DNA of 64,000 nucleotides from Holophagales bacterium (GTDB lineage Bacteria > Acidobacteriota > Thermoanaerobaculia > UBA5066): NCBI GenBank assembly GCA_016719485.1, contig JADJZB010000021.1:310001-374000 (forward strand). Reading direction: 5' to 3'. Position 1 is the stretch's first letter. Each line of letters opens with the position of its first letter. A program made the translations under genes and the position numbers. Under the pieces are notes generated by a model. It did no database searches. It was not told where the DNA came from and worked only from the letters and a program-made list of their open reading frames with translations. Below are positions 40,341 through 48,922 of this stretch, in pieces.

Positions 40341-42473
40341 ATGGCAAAGCCGGCGAAAGCGCGCCCCGATCCGACCCTCCTCCCTTTCCGTCGAGAGCGG
40401 ATTCTCGCGGTGGGGATGCTCCTGGCTCTCGGCCCGATCCCGCTCGCCTTCGGCGACTCCCTGCAGCCGGTGGCCCTGCTCGCCTATCTCGCCGCCCTCG
40501 GACTCATCCTCGGTTTCGTCCGGGCGGGGCGGGTGCCCTGCCTCGCGGATCGCTGGCTGAACCTCGCCGGCCTCGCCTACTTCGCCCTCTTCTGGTTCGG
40601 GTTCCGCTTCGGCGGCCGGTCGCTCCTCAGGGTGGCTCTCCACATCCTCCTCTTCACGGCCGTCCTGAAGCTCGCGTCGATCAAGCGGGAACGGGATTTC
40701 TCCGTCGCCCTCACGCTCGCGGCCTTCCTCCTCGTGGCGTCGATGGCGACGTCGACCCACGCGTCGATCCTCGTCTTCCTCGCTGCCTACGCGGCCGTCG
40801 CCTGGCCCGTCTTCTCGCGCTGGGCCCTCTGGCGGGACCTGGCCGCCGCGCCCGACGAGTGGCGGGGAGACGAGAGGGCACGCCACCTCCCGCTACGTCG
40901 CGCCGTCGTGTCGTCGCTGGTGGCCTCCTTCGCGCTCGCCGTACCCCTCTTCATCCTCTTCCCGCGCCTGAAATCGTCCTACATACAAGGCCTCCCCGGG
41001 GGAGACACGGCGGACACCGGCTTTTCCGACTCCGTCGACACGAACCTGTATGGCCGGCTTCGGCAGAGCGACAAGGTTTTTCTCCGGGTCGCCGTCGAAG
41101 AGGGTCCGGTGAGCGATGACCCGCCGTTTCTGAAGATCAGGCTCGTGGCGCACACGCGGTTCGCCGGCGGGGTCTGGAGGAAGCCCGATGGCCGCGGGCG
41201 CGTCGTCGCGATGCGTGAGGGGTCCCGTCTCCCGCTGCGGCCACCTGGAAGCAAGGATGCCGAACCCCTCCACAGGCTCTCTTTCGAGATCGCCCCGCTC
41301 GGCGTACGGTTTCTCCCGTACCCGGTGACGGCGATCTCGGGCGCGGCCTCCCCCGAGCTGATCCGCCGGTACGGGGTGGTGCCCCTCGTGAGAGACGGCG
41401 ACGGCAACTTCCACCTGACGTTCGAAGCGCCGAAGCTCCTGCGCATCGAAGTCCTCTCCGGCCCTCAACCGGCGGTCGACCTCGTGCCGCCGCCAGAGTC
41501 GGACCCCTCCCGGAGGGCGGCAGGATCGGAGACGATCCGCCAGTTCGGCCGGGAGGCCGCGATGGGCGTCGACCCGGCGACGAACCCGTACGAATTCGCG
41601 ACCCGGATCGAGAACCACCTCGCGACGCGGTTCTTCTACTCCGTCGACTCCGCTCGTTGGGGACCGAGTCCCGTCGAGGAGTTCCTCACCCAGCGGAAGA
41701 CGGGGCACTGCGAGACCTTTGCCACGGCGATGGCCCTCGTCCTGCGGGAACACGGCATCCCGTCGCGCCTCGTCACCGGGTTCGCGGGAGGCGAGCGGGG
41801 GCCCTTCGGCTCCTACTATCTCGTCCGCGGCCGGGATGCCCATGCCTGGGTGGAGGCGTGGTGCGGACCGGAAGCCGGGTGGATCGCCTTCGACCCGACG
41901 CCTCCCGTCGGACGGCCGGGGGTCGCGAGGGTCACCATTCTCCGCAGTGCCGGGCAATTCTTCGAGAATCTCGAGTTCATCTACGGTCGATACGTCCTCG
42001 GCTTCGCGCAGTCCGACCAGGCCTCGCTCGCGCAGACTGTCCGCGAAGGATTCGAAGTGGCGTCCGAGGCGGCGAGAAGCCTGGCCAGAGCGATGCGAGC
42101 GGTCGCGGGAGGTTCCGCGACACGAACCGGCCTGCTGCTTCTCGGCGTCGCGGCCGCGGCGGCAGCCCTCTTGCTCATCCGCCGGCTCACCCTCGCCGGC
42201 GGCGCCTTCCGGACGCGGGGACTCCCCCCGGCATCGGCGGCGTACAGGAAGCTCCAGAGGGTCCTGCGTCAGCGGGGCGCCGACCTGACTCCCGCCTCCG
42301 CGCCATCGGAAACGCTCGCCTCGGCCGACGAGCTGGGTGCGGGCCCCGTCTCCCGGGAGATCGTGGGAGCGTACGTGGCGGAATCGTTCGGGGGCCGCCG
42401 GACGCCCGAGGCCGAGGCGTCGCGGCTCGACGGCCTTCTGAAGGAGCTCCGGGCGGGCCGCCCATCCCGCTGA
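40341..42473 (+). CDS. TgpA-like membrane transglutaminase
   Basis: A 710-residue protein with about six membrane helices in the first 210 residues, a large extracytoplasmic region, and a final helix near 595-615 before a cytoplasmic tail. The transglutaminase core shows Cys457 (KTGHCETFATAMALVLR), His501 (GRDAHAWVEAW) and Asp518 (AFDPTPP), so the catalytic triad is complete. In Pseudomonas TgpA is essential and acts in the periplasm. With MoxR and DUF58 it forms the conserved three-gene module. Its substrate is unknown. The tail resembles the DUF4129 region usually found in this family. Confidence 0.92.
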   Translation: MAKPAKARPDPTLLPFRRERILAVGMLLALGPIPLAFGDSLQPVALLAYLAALGLILGFVRAGRVPCLADRWLNLAGLAYFALFWFGFRFGGRSLLRVALHILLFTAVLKLASIKRERDFSVALTLAAFLLVASMATSTHASILVFLAAYAAVAWPVFSRWALWRDLAAAPDEWRGDERARHLPLRRAVVSSLVASFALAVPLFILFPRLKSSYIQGLPGGDTADTGFSDSVDTNLYGRLRQSDKVFLRVAVEEGPVSDDPPFLKIRLVAHTRFAGGVWRKPDGRGRVVAMREGSRLPLRPPGSKDAEPLHRLSFEIAPLGVRFLPYPVTAISGAASPELIRRYGVVPLVRDGDGNFHLTFEAPKLLRIEVLSGPQPAVDLVPPPESDPSRRAAGSETIRQFGREAAMGVDPATNPYEFATRIENHLATRFFYSVDSARWGPSPVEEFLTQRKTGHCETFATAMALVLREHGIPSRLVTGFAGGERGPFGSYYLVRGRDAHAWVEAWCGPEAGWIAFDPTPPVGRPGVARVTILRSAGQFFENLEFIYGRYVLGFAQSDQASLAQTVREGFEVASEAARSLARAMRAVAGGSATRTGLLLLGVAAAAAALLLIRRLTLAGGAFRTRGLPPASAAYRKLQRVLRQRGADLTPASAPSETLASADELGAGPVSREIVGAYVAESFGGRRTPEAEASRLDGLLKELRAGRPSR

Positions 42474-42534
42474 CGGCGGAACTTCCGGGGCCCGGCGCTC
42501 GTATCCGTCGGAGAGCGATCCCGAAGGAGAAGCC

Positions 42535-43272
42535 ATGGCCCGAATCCCCCTCGCGACCCTCGCCCTGTCCGCGGCCCTCGCCGTACCCGGCCTCGCGTCC
42601 GAGGCTCCGTCGAAGGTCGTGGAGAAGACTCTCGTCCTCGCCCCGGACGGCCGGCTCGTCCTGGACACCTACAAGGGGCGGGTCGCGATCACGGCCTGGG
42701 ACCGCAGCGAGGCCTCCATCCGGGCCGTCGTCACCGCCGACGGGAGCTGCGACGAGAGCGCCGACCTCGTCGCGCGGACGAACGTGCGGATCGAAGGGGG
42801 CGGTCGCGAGGTGAGGGTCGTGTCGGACTACGACGACCTGCCGAAGATGACGTTCACCTTCGGCCGCGACTGCGGATCCCGGCCCTTCGTGGAGTACGAG
42901 ATCCGGATGCCGCGGGGCGCTTCGCTCCGACTGAAGGACTACAAGTCGCGCATCTCGGTCGACGGGCTTGCCGGGGACGTGTCGGTCGACAGCTACAAGG
43001 GAGGCATCCGGCTGACGCGCCTCGCGGGAGGTCTCGACCTCGAGACCTACAAGGGAGACGCGCTGGCGGAGTTCGAGACGCTGGGTGGCGGCCTCCGCGC
43101 CGAGACCTACAAGGGCGAGATCGACCTCGTCCTTCCGAAGGCAGCGAGGGTCGACCTCGAAGAGAGCATCGGACGCCGGGGATCGTTCGCGGCGGACGTC
43201 CAGGCCGTCCGTGGCGGGAGGCGCGTTTCCGTGGACACGTACAAGGGGACGATCCGCCTCAGGACGAGATAG
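42535..43272 (+). CDS. Secreted DUF4097-like beta-repeat protein with six TYKG-type units
   Basis: A 245-residue exported protein: signal peptide (LATLALSAALAVPGLAS), then a right-handed beta-solenoid-like sequence of the putative adhesin (DUF4097) type. The motif [TSD]YK[GS] recurs six times: TYKGRV, DYKSRI, SYKGGI, TYKGDA, TYKGEI and TYKGTI, one per turn and spaced about 18-25 residues in the C-terminal half. Two cysteines (GSCDES and GRDCGS) could form a disulphide. The regular Tyr-Lys ladder is striking. The ATG has the same GAAGGAGAAGCC leader as tkt. It converges on the next gene with no intervening base. Confidence 0.82.
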   Translation: MARIPLATLALSAALAVPGLASEAPSKVVEKTLVLAPDGRLVLDTYKGRVAITAWDRSEASIRAVVTADGSCDESADLVARTNVRIEGGGREVRVVSDYDDLPKMTFTFGRDCGSRPFVEYEIRMPRGASLRLKDYKSRISVDGLAGDVSVDSYKGGIRLTRLAGGLDLETYKGDALAEFETLGGGLRAETYKGEIDLVLPKAARVDLEESIGRRGSFAADVQAVRGGRRVSVDTYKGTIRLRTR

Positions 43273-44673
43273 CTAGTACGCGTTCTCGTCCCGGAAGCTC
43301 CTCGTCGCGGTCCGCCAGAGGATCTGCAGGTCGAGCGAGAGGCTCCAGTTCTCGATGTAGTAGAGGTCGTACTCGACACGCTTGGAGAGGCTCGTGTTCC
43401 CGCGCCAGCCGTGCACCTGGGCCCAGCCGGTCAGGCCGGCCCTCACGCGGTGCCGGAGCATGTACTGCGGGAACTTCTCCTTGAACTCGCGGACGAACTC
43501 GGGTCTCTCCGGACGGGGGCCGACGAGCGACATGTCTCCCATCAGGATGTTCACCAGCTGGGGGACCTCGTCGAGCGACGTGCTCCTGAGGAACGCCCCG
43601 ACGCGGGTTCTCCGGGCGTCCCCTTCCTTCGCCCAGACCGCGCCCGTCTCGTCCTCGGCTCCCACGCGCATCGAGCGGAACTTGAGGATCCGGAAGAGGC
43701 GTCCGTCGAGGCCCATCCGCTCCTGCGTGTAGAAGACGGGACCGCGGTCCTCCAGCCAGATGGCGAGCGCGACGAACGGCAGGAGGATCGCGAGGACGAC
43801 GAGCCCGCCAGCCGACAGGACGATGTCCATCGTCCGCTTGACGAGCGAGTTCCAGCCCTCGAGCGGGCGCTGCGTCAGGTTGATGACCGGGAGGCCGTCG
43901 AAGTCTTCCACGCCCGCCTTGAACGTGACGAACTGGAAGAGGTCGGGGACGAACCGGATGTCGACCATCTCGTTCCCGACGTCCTTCAGGATTCCGAGCA
44001 TCGTCCGGTAGGCGTCGACCGGAAGGGCGAGGAAGATCGTGTCGACCTCGTGCTTTTCGATCAGCTCCCGGACGTCGGCGGTCGTCCCGAGAACCGCGAG
44101 TCCCCGATAGTCCTCGCCCCTCCTGGCTGCGTCGTCGTCGACGAACCCCACGGGCTTCAGGCCGGTGGCGGGATGGTCGAGGAGCTTGTCCGCGATCGCC
44201 CGGCCCGCGTCTCCCGCGCCGACGACGAGGGCCCGGCGGACGCCCACGCCCGAGGCCCAGACCTTCTCGAGATACCGCCAGATCGCGAAACGCCCGAGCG
44301 CGACGAAGAGGATGTCGAGGGCCAGGAAGAGGATCAGAAGCGCGCGGTTGAAGGACCAGGCCCGCCAGAACGAGAGGAGGCCGACGAGCAGGAGCGTCGC
44401 GAGCGAGGCGGCCATGACGATGGCGAGCGCCTCGTCGATGGAGGACCGGTCGCGCCGCATCTGGTAGAGGCGGTGGAAGTAGAAGACCACCGGCCAGAGG
44501 AGGGCGATCACGGGGAGGAGCGACGCGTAGTTGGAGAGGGGCTGCGGTCCGAGGGGGATGGGCCACACGGTCTCGAACCGGATCACGTACGCAGCCAGGA
44601 GCGCCGCGCTCGTAGCCGCGACGTCGGAGGCAAGGAATACGGCCTGGAGGCGCAGGGCCTGTTTCTGGATCAC
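43273..44673 (-). CDS. Undecaprenyl-phosphate sugar phosphotransferase (WbaP/exopolysaccharide type)
   Basis: A 466-residue polyprenyl-phosphate hexose-1-phosphate transferase. Five N-terminal membrane helices, a central Rossmann-like CoA-binding-type domain (VRRALVVGAGDAGRAIADKLL) and the C-terminal catalytic bacterial-sugar-transferase domain from about residue 265 (KRTMDIVLSAGGLVVLAI, FYTQERMGLDGRLFRILKFRSM, RTRVGAFLRSTSLDEVPQLVNILMGDMSLVGPRPERPEFV). It starts repeat-unit assembly by placing glucose, galactose or a related sugar-phosphate on the lipid carrier. Its stop touches the stop of the upstream convergent gene (no gap). The three glycosyltransferases upstream should continue the repeat unit. 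Confidence 0.94.
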   Translation of the reverse strand: MIQKQALRLQAVFLASDVAATSAALLAAYVIRFETVWPIPLGPQPLSNYASLLPVIALLWPVVFYFHRLYQMRRDRSSIDEALAIVMAASLATLLLVGLLSFWRAWSFNRALLILFLALDILFVALGRFAIWRYLEKVWASGVGVRRALVVGAGDAGRAIADKLLDHPATGLKPVGFVDDDAARRGEDYRGLAVLGTTADVRELIEKHEVDTIFLALPVDAYRTMLGILKDVGNEMVDIRFVPDLFQFVTFKAGVEDFDGLPVINLTQRPLEGWNSLVKRTMDIVLSAGGLVVLAILLPFVALAIWLEDRGPVFYTQERMGLDGRLFRILKFRSMRVGAEDETGAVWAKEGDARRTRVGAFLRSTSLDEVPQLVNILMGDMSLVGPRPERPEFVREFKEKFPQYMLRHRVRAGLTGWAQVHGWRGNTSLSKRVEYDLYYIENWSLSLDLQILWRTATRSFRDENAY

Positions 44674-44691
44674 GCGGGCTCCCGCCGGATT

Positions 44692-45825
44692 CTAAGGTTG
44701 GGGGCCGGGAAGCGCGCAGGCGAGGTCGTCCCGGCCCGCTTCGGACAGGGCCGCGCGCGCGGCGGCGAGGAAACGGGCCCGGAACGCCGGCTCGGAGAAG
44801 CGGCGCGCATTCTCCACGAGGGCGCCCGCGTCGAAGTGCCGGGTGAGGGCGAGCTCGATGGCGCAGGCGAGCGGGCCGGAACCGGCGTCGGGGTAGAGAA
44901 CGCCGGTGACCCCGTCGACGACGGTCTCCAGAGCGCCTCCCTTCCCGAGGGCGACGACGGGCGTCCCGCAGGCCTGCGCCTCGAGCGGGACGATGCCGAA
45001 GTCCTCCTCGCCCGGCATCAGGACGACCTCCGCCGTCCGGTAGAGCTCGCGCAGCTCCTCGTCGGACGGCGAGCCGGCGAAGCGGACGTGCGGGCCGGCG
45101 AGCGCCCGAAGGCGGCTCTCTTCGGGACCGAACCCGGCGATCGTCAGGGTCCGCCCGAGGCGCGCCGAGGCCTCGAGGGCGTCGTCGAGACGCTTGTACG
45201 GCGCGAGCGCGGAGACGACGAGGAGCCCTTCGCGCGGGCGGGTCGACGGGGCGGGCGTGTAGAACGCGGTGTCGGCCGGAGCCGGAACGACCCGGGACGG
45301 ACGGCCGTAGATGCGGGCGATCCGTTCGCGGACGTTCTCCGAGTTCGCGAGGAAAGCGTCCACGCGCGGAACGGTCGCCAGGTCGCGAGCGCGAAGCGGG
45401 GCCCGGACGAGCCGGGCCGCGGCCTTCACGACGCCGCTGCGGCCGCGGAGGTAGTCGTCGAACTGGTCGTGCAGGTAGCGGACCGGGGTGTGGCAGTAGC
45501 AGAGGTGGAAGCCCTTCGGCCCCCTCTGCGCCGCCTTGGCGACACAGTGCGACGTGGAGATCACCAGGTCGAAGCCCGAAAGGTCCCAGCTTTCGGCGGC
45601 GAGGAAGTAGAGGGGGAGGAGCGATCGGTAGTCCCGCTCGCGGGAAACGATGCGCTGGAGCCACGTCGTCCTCACGGGCCGGTCCTCGATCTCGGCAGGG
45701 ACCGACCCCGGAAAGTGGAAGAGGGTGTACAGAGGCGCCGCCGGAAAGAGCCGGGCGAGCGAGAGGAGGACCTTCTCTCCGCCGCGCGTGCCGGTGAGCC
45801 AGTCGTGGACGAGGGCGACCTTCAC
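44692..45825 (-). CDS. Glycosyltransferase, GT4 family
   Basis: A 377-residue GT-B fold retaining glycosyltransferase. N-terminal VKVALVHDWLTGTRGGEKVLLSLARLFP and the YCHTPVRYLHDQFDDYLRG block match WcaI/WbaZ-like enzymes. The C-terminal donor site has LVVSALAPYKRLDDALEA and the E-x7-E motif EEDFGIVPLEAQACGTPVVA. Such enzymes transfer mannosyl or related residues, which would suit the GDP-mannose made by manC; the donor is inference. The GTG start at 45825 follows GGAGGGGGC and overlaps the upstream stop by four bases (GTGA). Confidence 0.9.
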   Translation of the reverse strand: MKVALVHDWLTGTRGGEKVLLSLARLFPAAPLYTLFHFPGSVPAEIEDRPVRTTWLQRIVSRERDYRSLLPLYFLAAESWDLSGFDLVISTSHCVAKAAQRGPKGFHLCYCHTPVRYLHDQFDDYLRGRSGVVKAAARLVRAPLRARDLATVPRVDAFLANSENVRERIARIYGRPSRVVPAPADTAFYTPAPSTRPREGLLVVSALAPYKRLDDALEASARLGRTLTIAGFGPEESRLRALAGPHVRFAGSPSDEELRELYRTAEVVLMPGEEDFGIVPLEAQACGTPVVALGKGGALETVVDGVTGVLYPDAGSGPLACAIELALTRHFDAGALVENARRFSEPAFRARFLAAARAALSEAGRDDLACALPGPQP

Positions 45826-46928
45826 GCCCCCTCCGCCGCGTCCATCCAGGCGGCCGAGACCTTCTCGAACGCCGCCTCCCACGTGAAGGAGCGCGCCCTC
45901 TCCCGGCCGCGCGCGGAGAGCCGGGCCGCGAGGTCCGCGTCGGTCAGGAGCCGGACGAGGGCGTCGGCGAGAGCACCCGGATCGTCCGGGTCCGCGTAGA
46001 GGGCCGCGTCACCGCCCGCTTCCGGGAGGCCGCCGCGATCCGAGGAGACGACGGGCGTCCCGACGGCCTGCGCCTCGAGGACGGGAAGGCCGAAGCCTTC
46101 GAGGAACGAGGGCATCGCGAGCGCCGAGGCCCCGGCCAGGAGCGGGACGACGTCGGCTTCGAGAAGGAACCCGAGGTCGACGAGGCGATCCGCGACGCCG
46201 GCTTCCACGGCGGCGTGCCGGCGGGCCTCGCGTCGTTCGGGACTCCCCCCGGCGAGAACGAGCCGGTGGGTGAGCCCGGACCGGGCGACGGCCGCGAACG
46301 CCGCGAACAGGCCGTCGAGGTTCTTGTGGGGCTTGTCGTTCCCGAGGAAGAGGACGTAGGGGGCGTCGAGGCCCGCCTCCCGGCGGACGCGGGCGACCTC
46401 CGCCCCGGGGACGGGAGCGAGGAAGCGCCCCTCCACACCGTTCGGAATGGCTCGCACCTTCCCCGCGTGCCGCGGGGCGAAGGTCGCGAGGTCGTCCCGG
46501 ACGGACTCCGAAACGGTCAGGACGACGCGCGCGGCACGCATCGCGCGCCGGAGCATCGTCGTCGCGTAGAGTTTCTTCGCCAGCGTCCGGTGCTCCGGGC
46601 GCTTCAGGTGGATCAGGTCGTGGATCGTCACCACGGTGGCCCGGGGCGGGAGGAGCGGTACGACGTAGTGCGGGGCGTGGAAGACGTCGCACCCGGCCTT
46701 GGAGAGCGCGCTCCTGACGGAGACGAGCTCGGCGAGGGAATACCCGGCGGCGTCGCATGGGACGGCCGAGACGCCCGCCGGCAGGAGCGCCTCGTCACCG
46801 GTCCTCACGAGCGCCACGAGGTCGTGCTCGCCCCGCGCCGCGGCGGCGCCCAGGAGGCCGCGGACGTAGGTCCCGATTCCGAAGTCGCGGAGCTTGCGGG
46901 CGTCGATGGCCACTCGAAGCCGGGTCAC
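45822..46928 (-). CDS. Glycosyltransferase, GT4 family
   Basis: A 368-residue GT-B enzyme. It begins VTRLRVAIDARKLRDFGIGTYVRGLL, carries DVFHAPHYVVPLLPPRATVVTIHDLIHLKRPEH in the acceptor half, and in the donor half LFLGNDKPHKNLDGLFAAFA and EGFGLPVLEAQAVGTPVVSSDRGGLPEAGGDAALYADP (quoted in parts). The E-x7-E catalytic pair is present. It probably adds an internal sugar of the exopolysaccharide repeat. The GTG start at 46928 overlaps the next upstream gene's stop (GTGA), so three glycosyltransferases are translated as a chain. Confidence 0.9.
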   Translation of the reverse strand: MTRLRVAIDARKLRDFGIGTYVRGLLGAAAARGEHDLVALVRTGDEALLPAGVSAVPCDAAGYSLAELVSVRSALSKAGCDVFHAPHYVVPLLPPRATVVTIHDLIHLKRPEHRTLAKKLYATTMLRRAMRAARVVLTVSESVRDDLATFAPRHAGKVRAIPNGVEGRFLAPVPGAEVARVRREAGLDAPYVLFLGNDKPHKNLDGLFAAFAAVARSGLTHRLVLAGGSPERREARRHAAVEAGVADRLVDLGFLLEADVVPLLAGASALAMPSFLEGFGLPVLEAQAVGTPVVSSDRGGLPEAGGDAALYADPDDPGALADALVRLLTDADLAARLSARGRERARSFTWEAAFEKVSAAWMDAAEGA

Positions 46929-48010
46929 TGGACCGCCTCGGCGAAGAGCGCCCGCGTCGCGCGGGCGGCGCTGTCCCAGGTGAAGAGCGCCGCGCGCTCC
47001 GGCCCGCGCTTTCGGGCCTCCCGGCGGAACGCCTCGTCGTCGTTCGCCCGTTCGATCGCCGCCGCGATGGCGGCCGGGTCGAGCGGGTCGGGGAGGAGGC
47101 CCGCGTCGCCGACCACCTCGGGCAGGGACGACGAGGAGGAGGCGACGACGGGGATCCCCTCGGCCATCGCCTCGAGGGCAGGGAGCCCAAAGCCCTCGTA
47201 GAGGCTCGGGTAGGCGAGGAGGCGGGCCCCCCGGAGAAGCGCCGTCGCGCGCTCCGAGGTCACCCATCCGAGCCGGAAGATCCGGTCCGCGTGCCGGGAC
47301 CTGGAGAGCCTCTCATCGAAGCCGGGCATCCCCCAGCCGGTCCCCCCGGCGAGGACGAGGTCGGGGAATCCGGGACGCCGGTCCCAGATCGACTCCAGGG
47401 CGCCGACGAGCCTCTCGTGGTTCTTCCGCGGCTCGAGGGTGCCGAGAGACAGGACGTACGGTCTTGGATGGATCGGCTCCGCGCCGGTCTCGGGCGCGGG
47501 GACGAGACCGTTCGGGACGACGAAGGTCTTGCCCGTGGCCTCCGGGCAGGTCCGCAGAAGGTCGTCCCGGGTGGCCCGGGAAACGCACACGAGGCGGGCG
47601 GCGACGCGGACGGTGGCAGGGAGGAATGGTGCGAACCCGGCCACGTTCCTGCGGTCGTGCCACTGGGGGAAGAGGACGGGCGTGAGGTCGTGGATCGTCG
47701 CCACACCCGGGAGCGGAGAGGCCAGGGGCAGGATGCCCAGCGGCCCGTGGAAGAGGTCCGCGCCCTCGCGGACGGCTTCGGCGGCGGCGACGGTCTGCAG
47801 CCAGACCGTGCCGGGAAGGCGAAGGCGGCCGGGGGGGCGGACCTCGACGCGGCCCTCGAGCGCGGCCGGAAGGTCGACCGGGCGGGGGGAGAGGAGGACG
47901 ACGGAATCCTCAGGGAACAAACGGGTAAAGGCGCCGTAAAGGCCCTCGAGCGTTCGGCCGACGCCGGTCCTCTCCCCGCACAGCGTGCGGGCGTCGACGG
48001 CGATGCGCAT
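46925..48010 (-). CDS. Glycosyltransferase, GT4 family
   Basis: A 361-residue GT-B enzyme, a clear paralogue of the gene downstream: MRIAVDARTLCGERTGVGRTLEGLY at the start, DLFHGPLGILPLASPLPGVATIHDLTPVLFPQWHDRRN, LSLGTLEPRKNHERLVGALESI and LYEGFGLPALEAMAEGIPVVASSSSSLPEVVGDAG (in parts). It is first in the leftward exopolysaccharide unit, and its promoter must lie in the 121-bp gap shared with yceD. An ATG nine bases upstream (48019) is the alternative start; neither has a Shine-Dalgarno. Confidence 0.9.
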   Translation of the reverse strand: MRIAVDARTLCGERTGVGRTLEGLYGAFTRLFPEDSVVLLSPRPVDLPAALEGRVEVRPPGRLRLPGTVWLQTVAAAEAVREGADLFHGPLGILPLASPLPGVATIHDLTPVLFPQWHDRRNVAGFAPFLPATVRVAARLVCVSRATRDDLLRTCPEATGKTFVVPNGLVPAPETGAEPIHPRPYVLSLGTLEPRKNHERLVGALESIWDRRPGFPDLVLAGGTGWGMPGFDERLSRSRHADRIFRLGWVTSERATALLRGARLLAYPSLYEGFGLPALEAMAEGIPVVASSSSSLPEVVGDAGLLPDPLDPAAIAAAIERANDDEAFRREARKRGPERAALFTWDSAARATRALFAEAVQ

Positions 48011-48094
48011 CCGGGGCATCGTACCGTGTGGGAGAGGCATCGCTCCTGTGCCAGGGAGGGTGCCTGGGGGCCGGGCCAGCGTGCCCGGGCTGCG

Positions 48095-48103
48095 TGCTAC
48101 ACT
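48095..48103 (+). promoter_or_regulatory. Extended -10 promoter of the yceD-rpmF-fatty acid unit
   Basis: TGC-TACACT at 48095-48103 forms an extended -10 (TGn plus four of six matches). It is 28 bp upstream of the yceD start, which has a strong GAGGAGG ribosome site at 48118-48124. No clear -35 is visible, as is common with extended -10 promoters. Confidence 0.5.
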
Positions 48104-48131
48104 CACCGACCCTCCGCGAGGAGGGGTCGAA

Positions 48132-48644
48132 ATGGAGTTGAATCTGGAAGAGGCGCTGGAAGCGCCCGTCGCTGTTTCCCACCGCCTCGAGGTCCCCACG
48201 GGACCGCTCGAGCGGCCCGAGCTCCTTTCGCTCGAGCCCGTGGCGTTCTCGGGAACGCTCCAGAAGGCCGATCCCGGGTTCGTCCTGACCGGAGAGTTCT
48301 CCGTGGCGGGCCGGATCGCCTGCTCGCGCTGCCTGGCGCCGGTCGATTTCTCCCGCAGCGGAGAGGTGTCGTGGCTCTTTGCCCCGGCCCATCGCCGGCC
48401 TTCCGAGGGCGAGCTGGAGCTGACGGCCAGCGACCTGGACGTCGTCTGGTACGAGGACTTCGTCGTCCCGTTCGACCCGCTCGTCGAGGAGCAGCTCCTG
48501 CTGGAGCTTCCGATGAAGCCGCTCTGCCGGCCCGACTGCCTCGGGCTCTGTCCCCGGTGCGGTACCGACCGGAACTCCGGCCCGTGCGATTGCCGGGAAG
48601 AAGGCGACGAAAGGCTCGCGAAGCTCAAGTCGCTCCTGGCGTGA
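48132..48644 (+). CDS. YceD/DUF177 family protein
   Basis: A 170-residue protein of the DUF177 family, which in most bacteria lies directly before rpmF and influences large-subunit rRNA maturation or accumulation. The core CSRCLAPVDFSRSGEV and ELELTASDLDVVWYEDFVVPFDPLVEEQLLLELPMKPLC are typical. The C-terminal CxxDCLGLCPRCGTDRNSGPCDC cluster is a likely zinc site with five or six cysteines. It is followed after 67 bp by rpmF, the conserved gene order, and opens the fatty-acid unit. Confidence 0.92.
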   Translation: MELNLEEALEAPVAVSHRLEVPTGPLERPELLSLEPVAFSGTLQKADPGFVLTGEFSVAGRIACSRCLAPVDFSRSGEVSWLFAPAHRRPSEGELELTASDLDVVWYEDFVVPFDPLVEEQLLLELPMKPLCRPDCLGLCPRCGTDRNSGPCDCREEGDERLAKLKSLLA

Positions 48645-48711
48645 AGCGGGCGCCGGCGGCGACGCCACGAGGCGCTCTCCCGAAACCAACGATCCCGAGA
48701 GGTGAACTGCC

Positions 48712-48897
48712 ATGCCGAATCCGAAACACCGTCACAGCAAGACGCGCCGCGACCTGCGGAGGGCGCACGACTTCCTGCAGGACCCGGGTCTCTCCAAGTG
48801 CCAGAGCTGCGGCGCGACCAAGACCCCCCACCGCGTCTGCCCCGATTGCGGCCATTACCGGGGCCGCGAAGTCACCGCCGGCACCCAGAAGAGCTGA
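48712..48897 (+). CDS. rpmF: 50S ribosomal protein L32
   Basis: A 61-residue ribosomal protein. The N-terminus MPNPKHRHSKTRRDLRRAHDF is diagnostic, and a zinc ribbon is formed by CQSCGATKTPHRVCPDCGHY (two CxxC pairs). It is thus the zinc-binding form of L32, rather than the cysteine-free form used under zinc limitation. AGAGGTGA precedes the ATG. Gene order yceD-rpmF-plsX is conserved across many bacteria and links ribosome and membrane synthesis. Confidence 0.97.
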   Translation: MPNPKHRHSKTRRDLRRAHDFLQDPGLSKCQSCGATKTPHRVCPDCGHYRGREVTAGTQKS

Positions 48898-48922
48898 TCG
48901 CGACGTTTCCGTCGCGCCCTGA

